Shown one piece after another: positions 51,608 to 63,600 of a DNA stretch of 64,000 nt (position 1 is the first letter of the stretch; each line of letters starts with the position of its first letter). Origin of the DNA: Labia minor. Lineage: Eukaryota > Arthropoda > Insecta > Dermaptera > Spongiphoridae. Both the position numbers and the translations under genes were made by a program. The notes under the pieces were generated by a model. The model did no database searches. It was given only the letters and a program-made list of their open reading frames with translations, and was not told the DNA's origin. The stretch is taken from positions 44,431,296-44,495,295 of the forward strand of contig OY720346.1 of the NCBI GenBank assembly GCA_963082975.1, read 5' to 3'.

Positions 51608-54600
51608 TAAAGAAATAAAGAAAATAATTTGAAATTTTTAGGAGTCATGCAATGAACGAAGATCATCCTGATTTGGAACTTCAGTCGAGTTCTCAGAACG
51701 GCTTCTTTTCTTTTTTCAAATGGTTTCGACCGCGCAAAGACACATCAACAGCCTCAACGTAAGTTATATTTGGCTTATATTTATTTATTTGTTGTTCCCC
51801 CTCCAACTTTTTGGGGATTAAGAGGAGGGGGGATAATTTAATATTAATTACAAAATTCGATATTAAAATGTGTTTGTTTTTTCTTCATTATTTTCAAATA
51901 ATATATACAATACATATCTTCTTTAAAAGTCTAAAACATTTCAAAAAGGGAAAACAGTTTTTCTTTTATTATATTCATTGCCAGAATTTACACCATTTGT
52001 TTGTCTAATTTATCTGTCATCTTTAGTTATCATTAATTTTTGTATAACTACTTCATTTCATCTGATGTCCTATTCATTATCTCCCTCCGAAACAATATTT
52101 ATAAAGCATTTTTATATTATTTATTTATACTTGTGCCTAATGATTAAAAAGGAAAATGAATTATAGTAAATGACATCATTTCTCTATCAGGTGAGAGAGA
52201 AAGAGAGTTAGAATAAAGAATTATAATGAGTTCAGGGTGAAGAGTTAAGACCCCTTATCATGCAAAAGTTGATCTCAACAAGTATCTATTTGTTTTCATA
52301 AATATTGTCATTTAATATTATTTATTTTTTTTTTAATTTATTTAGTCCTGAGGACACTCCACCTCAAATAAGAAGACGTCGTCGATCAAGTTGTGCCAGT
52401 TTAGATACGTTACTGAGCACAGCGACTGCTCATAGTTTTGCGTTTGTACCACCCTCTCAATACAGACCGACAAGTCTCGGTAGACGAAAACGTCCTGCAC
52501 CCTCGCCACCTGGTACAGCTACCCAATCACTAACCACAAGACATCGAAGAAGCGCCAGTGAATCATTTAAGGTCTCTCCAAGTCCAATCCAGTCTCTCTC
52601 TCTATCAATAAATTTATATAATTTTTAATTAAAATTAAACACCTCTTACTAAATAGACCTAATATTTTCTGTATATTAAGTAATAATATATGAATAGTTA
52701 AATATTATCCAAAAACTTTAAGGCTATTTAATATTGAATTAAAATATAATTTTAAGGAAATTATTGAATATCTTGAAATAAATATAATAGATTATTCACT
52801 AAACAATTTTATTATGAATAAATTAAATAAAAATAAGTAATCATTTATTTAATTAAGAAGTAAAAATCTGGAGTGTTTCCACTCGACCATCTTGCAAATT
52901 TGAATTGGATTAATAAACACATATATTATATTTAAATTAAATTTAATTAATTATGAATTATAAATTACAATTAATAAATAATATTTATTAAACCAGCCCG
53001 TGTTTGGCTCTTTGTTGATGACACCACGTCACGTGCTGACGCGTGATTTGTAGTCAACGTGTTAAAAAATTTAAAAAATTAATTCCGGTACTTTTAGCGA
53101 ATCAATCAAGCTGAAATTCTATATACATATATATAGCAGTTTTATACAATTTTTAATCATGTGAAAAACACTATCAAACATATATCTTTATTTTTACGGT
53201 CAGTTTAGATTAGAGGAAAAAAAATGAAAACGTGGTAGGTAATGACGCTCTTCCGGGTGAGCTACATTTCTCAAAAGTTGAAAGAAAACTATGAATTTTG
53301 AATAATGCCCGTGTACCAAATTTCATTATTCTAGCCCAAACCGTTTTTGCGTAATCTTGTCTACATACATGCACACATACATACACACACACACACAGAG
53401 ACAGACAGACATTTTTTTCAACCTTAGTGAAAATGACTCAGAGACCTTCAAAACATATAAAAACATCAAAATCTCGACATTGAAAATTTTCGTGATTGCA
53501 ATACTATCTCTACCGAGATAGTAAAAAGTAATAGTGAGAAGATATAATAACTGCAATATCTTTTATTATATATAAATTTTATTTTACAGAGAATACCTAC
53601 ATATATTTATTAGAAATAAAAATAAAATATATTTTTAAAATTAATATTTAACTTATTACACTTTGCTTCAGGATAAACGTTCTGGGGCATATCTTCACGT
53701 GAAAGGCAAACGAAGAGCTCCACAACCTCCATCATCGGCCACGAACTCATTAGATAGAATTAAACCTAGTCCATTTTCTAGTCTTCGTAGAAAAAAACGT
53801 GTAGCACCTCAGCCACCTGCTGATTGTAAATTAACAACAGAACAACGTGAAAAATTAATTGAAAATATTTCTATTTTACAATCACAAGATATTCAATTTC
53901 CCAACGATATTTTAAAGTTAGAAGGTGGTGTACTGATTCAGACAACGAAAGAAATGCCTCGTGAAATAACATCTACAATTGTGGGGACATCTGCAACCTC
54001 AACAGCAACAACAACAACAGCTCCTGTATCACCAAGGCCCTGGTATAAAAGAAGAAAAGATAAAAGTTTAGAGAAGCAGAAGAAAGAAGATAACGATGGT
54101 GGACGATTTAGTTTATTATTCTCCGAAAAGAGAAAAGAGGAGAAGAGGAAAAGTCAATTGTCTATTTTAGCAAATATTTCAGAATTAGATCGACAGGCTG
54201 CAGCGATTGTTCAAAAAGAACAAGCAAGAGAGCAGGCAGCTTTGGAGGCACACGATGCTAAATTTTATGAACAGGTGCCGGATTCACCGGCATTAGCAAA
54301 GGCATCAGCCAATAGAGAATTCGAATTGGAAAATGTTGGTGTTGAAGTACCAAAAAGAAGTTCCGCCCGAGAATTAATCTCATTATTTAATGCAATCGGG
54401 AATGTCACTCGGGTTACCGTCAATTCGGCATTTCAGAGTACATCGAGCAATTTTTTTGAAAAACGATTCTCATTTATACATTCAAAAGATAAGGATTCAC
54501 CAAATTCAAGTTGTGAAATGAAATTGGATGAAAATGAAGAGAAAGAATTGGATATAGTGACAGGAACCACACATCAGCCAACAGCACCCACAAACGCTTC

Positions 54601-57600
54601 ATCCAAAGCAAAAGTCATTTTCGAAGCAAATCGTTCCCGAAGAAAAAATTCCCCCGATCCGGATATCCCTCCAATAGTAGAAATATCAGAATCATCGACG
54701 CCGGCATCGACATTGCCATCAGGATCAAATCCACCATCAGTGACACCAACAGCGCCCCCAGCCCCAGGTGAATTTTGGACATGTCCAAGATGCACGTTAG
54801 CCAATGAAAAATGGAAAATCATGTGTGAGGCGTGCAAACGATGGAGACCAACAAATGTTACCTATCAAGAATCAATTATGAGTAGTGATAATAATAATAT
54901 TCTTATGAATGAAAATAAAGATCATATTGATTGGGAGAATGAATTGAAAAAATATTTTCCTAAAGAGAGAAAAACAGAATCTATATTAGAATTGCCATCA
55001 TCATTTATAAATAAAACTGCCATTAATATTAACAAAAATATCAACAACAACAACAGCAACAACAATAATAATAACGATCATAATAATACCATTAACATAA
55101 TTACACCATCACATGAAAATTCTTCTAAACAAAAAATTGGTGATTTAATGAAAAAATCTTCAAACGAACCACATATAAGTGAAATAAATCAGCATATCGA
55201 ATCTCCTTCAACTTCAACTCATTCAATAACTAATAATGAAAAGCAAAATGACATTACAAAAAACGACCACCATCAAAATAGTATAACAAATGAATCTAAA
55301 AGAAAAAAAGAATATAAAATACCACCACCATCGACATTTATTGGTGGTCGTTTAAAACAGGATGAAGAAAAATTACCCAAAGAAAATAAAAAAGAAAACG
55401 AGAAAGTGAATCAATTCATGAATTACGATGAGGAGAAAGAGAAAATGAATGTGGAAGAATTAAGGAAGGCACGATTATTATTTTTTAATAAACAAGAGAC
55501 AGATAATAAATCTGAACAATTAGATAGAAATGTTAAAATAAAAGAACAATTGAAAATAATTGAGAATTTTGTTGAATTAGAGGATGAAGAAAATAATATT
55601 AATAATAAATTCAGAAAAGATAATAAAGATTTAAAAATGAATAGCACAAATGGTCCAAAAGATGAAAATGAAAGGGCAAAATTAAGAGCAATGATTAGAC
55701 AAATAAAAGATTCTTTACCAAAGAAGCAATCACAATATGTAAGTTAATAAAAATTTCTATTTACTATAATTATTATATTTTTATCTTATGTAGAAAAATC
55801 AATTGAAATATAAGTCTATTGAGAAGGTAGGCCAAGAATTCAATCCCAGTCAAGAACATTTAAGTTCACACTAACACTATAGAAATAACTAGATAGATAG
55901 AACTCATATAAAATTCAAGAACGTTTGATAATAATTATTCATTTAAATTAAAACTAGAGAGAGAGGGCAAGAAATGGAATATTAGAAAAACAATTTCTCT
56001 AGTAATTTATATAGTATATGTATATTATAGCATTATTTTTTATATTTACTTGTTGTTATAATGGGTTTTCTTCTAATCCTATTGTATGTTTAGATCAAAA
56101 CATAAAATAGCTTTTTCTCATATTTTAAACATTTCAATTGAGAAGAAACTTTTATTATATGATTGTTTTGAATGACAATTCAATAATATAATCATAATTA
56201 ATAAAAATTAAATGATAGTTAATTATTATTTAATTTAAATATAATAGGTGATTCGACAAATTCAATTAAAGATGCAATAGAAAAATTAACAAATGCTGGA
56301 GAAGAGTTCGGGCTTGAAATTAATAGTGGGAAAAGAAAATATTTAGTATCAGAGAGGTACACAAAGTCTTAACATACAAAACATAGAATTTGAAAATGTA
56401 GAAAAATTTAAATACTTAGCTTATGTAATCAAGAAGGATAATAATATTTGAGAAAAATTTAAATTGATCGGGTGGCGCCCGTTATCATGCAGTAAAAGGG
56501 CTTATTTAGTCATAATGATTATCTAAGGGAATCAAAATTAAAATATATAAAATAATTATATTTAATTAATTGAGACATGGTCTATGACATTTGTAGACGA
56601 GAGTAGATTTAGATTATTTGAGAATAGGATTCTTCGCAACATTTATGAACCAAAGAAAGATGAGGTCACCGGGGAATGGCGGAGACTGCACAATGAGGAA
56701 TTCCATGACCACTACTTCAGACGTAGTTAGAGTAATAATATTAAAATCGAGAATGTTGCAATGGCAATGGGACTCGTGGCAAGAATGTGAGAATGGGAAA
56801 AATATATTTGTTGTGAAACCGATTGGGAAACGATCCGGTTGCAAGACGAAGGACGCGGTGGGCGGACAATGTAGGAAAGAACGTAAGAGATGGAAGAAAA
56901 TAAGACTTGGATGGGTGTAGCTCAAGATAGGATCACTTGGAGGATTGTAATGAAATAAAAAATCTATTTTAGTAAAGAAAACATTCTATTCCAAACCCTT
57001 AAATCTTGTTTTTGTTCATATTTTCAAAATGAATCGTTTATCCAAAATAACATTATAATTTAATTATTGAATAAACAATTTTATTCAACTTCTTCTTATG
57101 CTTTTAAAATTTAAGGTATAATACAATTGTGATGTTGAAAGACCCGTGTTTACAAAATTAATTTTTTACCGGTGTTATTTTTTATAATTTTCAAATCATT
57201 TAGAATCAATTATTTTATAGGGTGTACATTAAAAAATACATAAAGGCAAAATGTGTTTAATTGGTTTTCCTAATTATTCATTTTATTAGAAAAAAATCAA
57301 ATTCACTTTCGATGTTTATTACTAAATATTCTTCTAAACGATAATAAAGCAGGATAATAGATACAGTTGCTGCCAGCTTTAAGCGAAAAATTGACCATTC
57401 ATTTATCAAAATCAGGCGTTATAATTGAATTTAATCCAATTACTCACAATTGATATTATCAAGAAAGAATCTGCTTCCAGAATTATCAAAAAGATTTATT
57501 AACTTGTTATACAGACATGCTTCAGAAAAAAATATAAAAATAAAAAGATACAGTTATTGTGCCACTCTAGGCATACAGACTGAATAAAACTTTAGCAACG

Positions 57601-60600
57601 TTTCGACCATAAAACTTCTGAATTCAGATCACATCTCCTCTGCCAAAGTAGTTCATGTGAACCTTATATTTGAAATTTTAAGAAAAGGTGGCAATGTCTA
57701 GTAAAGTGGCAACAACTCTGTGTCTGTTATCCTATACATATATTATAAATTTAATACTATATCTTTTACAGGAAGACTCCGATCAAAAGACAGATAGTTG
57801 TAAAATTTATCGTCGTAATGATGCTGATAAAGGAACATATCAACCAATGCGAATGGGAGAATTCAAAACAATTGAGGCATTTCGAAGACCGCATGTCTAT
57901 GCTAATGTCGAACAAGGCGATGAAGATCGTCTAATGAAACAATTAATAAAACCTGACGGAATTGCATCCTTCAAAGGTAATTGTATAATCGAAATAAAAA
58001 TTGAAAATTTGATAATGTAGTGAGAAAATTATATATACTTTTGAGTTTAGTAAGTCAATGAACTAATTAATTACCAATAATTATTAATAATAATCTTAAA
58101 GAACTCCAACGATTATAAAGATTTTATCAGTGAACTTAATTTATAAAATTTTTCAATAATTTTTTGAAACTAGAAAACATCCAATAAATTTATAATCTTT
58201 TTGTAATTAAATAATATAATAGAAATATAATTTTTTTAGTTAAGAATCACTGGATCTTTTGTAAATCAAAAAATGCTAATCAAAAAATATTCATGATCAG
58301 CAATAATATCATAGTACCTATATATATTATAATAGTATATAGTACAATTCTAAAAAGATAAAAATCATTTTATCAATCTCATCTTCTTCGATAAAAATAT
58401 TTTAATTTTTTTTCTTAATAAAAATAATTAATTAACAGCAGTTCATAAATATTCACGATTTCATAGTAATATAATAGGTAGTGAGTTATTGGACTCGGTT
58501 TAATCTCCGGGTCTGGCAAGGGAATTTTTCTCTTTCTTGAGTTTAGTGGCTCACCCAGCCAATATGATAAAAATAGAAAGCTATTTGAAATAACAAGTAG
58601 TCACCTCCGCTCAAAATCAAGATTAAGATTGAGAGGACCCGTTTTTCTGATCATACAACACCTCTACCACGCTTAGACGGTATCCGATACGATAGCGCCT
58701 GACCTTTGATAGGATGTTCAAAAGTCTAAGGTTACTTTTTTACTTCATAAATAATCACAGGTATCAAAATCTAAAGTAATTTCAATGTTTAAATGACTTT
58801 GAAAAACATATAATTTTTTTAGAATATAGCTTGCTTCTTAAAATATTATTATTCTCCTGGAGGATAAAAAAAACAATATAATATTTATTCATAGAGATTA
58901 GTTTTTCCTTATAATAATATAAATTGAACTGCTTTGTTTGTTTTAAGATAACAAGAAAAAATTAGCTGGAGTGTCTCCACTCGACTATCTCGCAATTTGA
59001 ATTGGATTAAATAACATAATATATTATATTTAAATTAAATTTAATTAATTATAAATTATAAATAATAAATATTAAACCAGCGCATGTTTGGCTTTTTGTT
59101 GATGGCACCACTACACGTGTTGGCGCATGAGATTTGCAGTGTTAAAAAATTAATTCTGGTACTTTCAGCGAATCAATCAAGCTGAAATTATATATATAGC
59201 AGTTTTATACAATTATTAATCATGTGAAAAATTATCAAACATATATCTTTATCTTTACGGTCACTAAAGAGGAAAAAAAATCAAAACGTTGTAGGTAATG
59301 ACCCTCTTCCGGTTGAGCTACATTTCTCAAAAGTTGATAGAAAACTACGAATTTTGAATAATGCTCATGTACCAAATTTCATCATTCTAGCTCAAACTGT
59401 TTTTCCGTAATCTTGGTTACATACACACACACACACAGACATTTTTCTCAACCTTAGTGAAAATGATTCAGGAACCTTCAAAACGTATAAAAACATCAAA
59501 ATCTCAACATCGAAAATTTTCATGATCGCAATACTATCTCTTACGAGATAGTAAAAATTACATTCTTTATTATCTGATGATAAGTAAGAGATAAATTCCT
59601 ACTAGAACTCTTTTCCTTTTTCTTCTTGTTAAATCGAATTTTAATTGTAGAATCGTTGCTGCATGATGAACAGACGACAAACACTTTGGCTGTGAATCGT
59701 CTCCTGCGTCGGTTGGAAGCTGCCATTGCAGGTGGCCAACATCAACAAGCGGCTCTTTTGGCTCGAGATTTGGCTCAGTTAAAAATAAGTTGTAGTGTCA
59801 CCAGACAACGGAGATCTCTTGACAATGGACCAGCAGCAATCACGTAAATAATTTTTTCTTTCTTTTTGTTTCAATCGATCATAATTTCATAAAATAATAA
59901 CAATATCTATCCTCTTTAATACTTTAAAATTATTTCAATGCTTCTAGAATATTTAATATAAATTTTATTTTAATTATTTAATTTATTAAAGCTTAATATC
60001 ATCTGTTTACACCTTTCTTACCAACTTTTATAGCCACATGATTTAACTTCATTTTATTTAGATTTTTTTTGATATTTCTCCATTCGTCCCTGTGTATAAA
60101 TTTTATTAGTGCTCCATACAAAAATGATTAATTTCAAAACGATGAATGAAATTCTAGATATTAGCAAATATCTTAAAAATGTATTTTATAACTTTATATT
60201 ACACACACATGTATATATAGTGAAATAGAAATCAGTGGACATCCAATAGGAAGTGAAGATTAAAAAATAAAACTTTGTTAACTTTTTTTCCACCATTAAT
60301 ATCAACGATTGGGTGCCTGATAAGGACCCTATTCAAGACTTAATGTTATTATTTTACGATTTAGATATTAAATAAATATAATTTATATTATATAATGTTT
60401 GATCTATGATATTAACAGAATAGAAATTTAGAATTTTTGAAAATTAAGTTCTTTACAACATTGATGAAAGTCCAAAAGTATAATATTTTTTAAGAATGGA
60501 TGAAGATTCCATAATGAATAATTACATGATCTTTAAATATAAATATAAATACACTTGCGTGCAGCTAAATCGACTCAACCCAAAAGCGCGCAAACAAAGT

Positions 60601-63600
60601 CTTATTTTTTTGAAATGGCTAAGCCAATATTTATAAAATATATATATTTTTAAAGCTTATTTATTTAGCTTTACGTTGATATCAACATCAAGCAAATTAG
60701 TTGATTACTTTTTAAATTTCTTGATCTGAATGACAATGAAAGTGAAAAACGTTGTTAAGGAAAGGAAAAGTAGGAATGTTAAAAATTTAAATAAAACAAT
60801 AATTTTAATCATAATAAAGAAAATTTATTTTCTTAATAATTGGTGTTCCCCCCTCTAGCTTTAATGACAGCCCTCATGCGATCCCGCATCGACCTTATAA
60901 GATTTTTTATAAAATCTTGAGGATGTTCTCCCATTCTTCTAACAAAGCTCTTTGGAGCTCAACAATGGTCGAAGGTGCGGGATTTCTTGATCGTACCCTT
61001 TGTTTGAGGTGGTCCCACATATGCTCTATTGGATTCATGACCGGGCTGACCGCTGGCCACTCCATGGTCTCGATAACAACTTCAGTCAAGTATAGCCTAG
61101 TGGCCACCGCAGTGTGGCTCCTGGCATTATCATGCATCAATAAAAAATTTTCGCCAATGAATCCGGCGTAGGGAACAACATGATGCACGAGAATGTCCGC
61201 AATATATCGGTTAGCTGTTAGACCCCCTCCACGGCCTCCGCCAGGCACAAAAACAATGTCTGTTTTTCCGTCCAAGGAAATGCCACCCCAAATCATGCAA
61301 GAACCACCACCATAAGAGACTGTTTCACAGAAACAGCATTGAGAAAATCGCTCACCCGGACGCCTGTACACTCGACTTCTCCTATCACTACCATAAAGGC
61401 ACACTCTACACTCATCAGTGAATAGAACTGCCCTCCATTGGTCGATACTCCAATTGAGATGCTCTCGAGCAAATTGAAGTCGAGCTACACGGTGGGTTGT
61501 GGTTAATTTCGGGCCAGTGGCAGGTCTTTTGCAAGTGAGGTTGGCTTCCTTCAAGCGTCTTCTCACTGTCTACTGACTGACAGCCACACCTCGAACTTCT
61601 CTCAGCTGCTGCTGAAGACTTACGACAGTGAGGTGGCGATTTCGGAGAGACGTCGTAACGATAAAACGGTCATCTCTCGCAGACGTTGACCGACGGCAGC
61701 GGGTATTTGGTCTCCGAGTAAAGCCACCAGTTTGCTGAAACCTCCTGTAGATCCTTGAGACAGCACTGACTTAAGTTCAACAGTCGAGCGACTTCTCTTT
61801 GGCAATGACCCTGTTTTATCAAAACAACAACTTGAGAGGCAACCTCTGGATTTGTATCCATGATTTTCTGATAAAAATGGTTGTCAATTTGTGTAAATTT
61901 AATCCAAAAAACATATGAAATGCGATTAATAAGAATAATTGGTTGTATGGAATTTTATAAGGCAATTGAAAATAAGCATTAGAGGCAGCTAGGAACAACA
62001 TTTTTTCCAGTTCAGTCATTCAGATCAAATAATTTAAAAAGTAATCAACCAATTTACTTGATATTGATATCAATATAAAGCTAAATAAACAAGCTTGAAA
62101 AATATATATATTTTATAAATATCGGCTTAGCCATTTCAAAAAAATAAGACTTTGTATTCGCGCTTTTGGGTTGAGTCGATTTAGCTGCACGCAAGTGTAT
62201 ATATATATATAATAATTAATTAAGTTTGAAAATTTCAGGGTGGAATTGTTTGTTGAGGATCGAGTGTCGCACCAGGGACCATTGCCCCTTCAAGTGAGAT
62301 CCAGTTGGACATTGGCTGAATTAAAAACTGCTGTAGAGAAAGAATTAGAAATTCCTGTCAAAGTGCAACGATGGATATTAGGACGGCAACTTGCTACAGA
62401 TGATGAGAAAACATTAATCAATCATGGAATTGCAACGGACGGTGCACCAATATTTCTGTATATTGTTACTCCAGGTATATTATATATACATATATAAATA
62501 TAATAATTAATATTATAAAAATTAAATGATAGAAAATTTCTAAATAAACTGAATGGATATGTATTACAATATTTTCAATTATGACGCCCTTTAATAATGC
62601 AAATTTAGTTGATGGCTGTCTATTACTCGACGTTGTTAATAGGATTTATAATTTTTCTAGTATTAGAAAATAAACTAATTGATTATTTGCGGTGAATTTA
62701 TATAATAATTTATTTTTAATATTAATATTATACGAATCAATCATTTTTAAATTATAACTATAAATGGCAGTTAAATGAATGGGTTTCGGAGTCAAATGCT
62801 AAAAATAATTAATATTTATATGAAATTTCGTTTATTGTTTTCCATTCATGTTGTTAAAATTTACACAAAAATCCATCATCTGCTCTAAAAATGGTCTCAT
62901 CAATCATCTTTTTAAACTTTTTTTTTTGTTTGTATTATAACTATTAATTTTTCTTAGGATGAGAAAAATTAAAAAAATCTCTAGAAGAAATCAACAGTTA
63001 AATCTTAAAAAATCCAGAAAGATTTATTTTTTGAATAGAAAATTGTTAGTTTTTGTTCTAGGACAAGTTGTATGAAACTTTTTTATTATCCGTGATCCAA
63101 ATTTAATAAATTTCTAATCTTTCATAATCATTATTATATAATGTGCCATATTAAAATTTTTATTTTTAGTAAAGAGGGCAGCATCTAAAAACCCCCCTGG
63201 AATTTATGCAACTAAAGGACATCTTTTTTCTTTACATGATAGTTTAAGAATAAATCGACTAAAGTGTTTTGAATACTAATAATTTTTATTATTTTATTTT
63301 TTTGTTATTAGATGGTGAATTAGAAAATAATTTAATTCCTTTGGGAAATGAAACAAATGAAACATCAAAAAATAAAACCAACTCTTTGGAAAATTTGAAT
63401 TTACCATCGACATCTGATAATAAAAAGAAGAGACCGTCTCCCCCACCAGATAGAATTGGTGGTACATGGTATTATAATTCTGATGAAGAAAGGTATAGTT
63501 TCTGTGAAGATACCGAACCTGAAATAACTGATGATGAATTTGATGAAGATAATGATAAACATAATGCAAACAGGTAATATAGATAAGATTTTATATCACT

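Noticed and set aside
54574..54837. 87-codon ORF on - inside the large LUBEL exon
   Set aside because: Antisense shadow of the NZF-containing coding exon; no independent family match.
60917..61171. 84-codon ORF on + in the Tc1 element
   Set aside because: Antisense shadow of the transposase.
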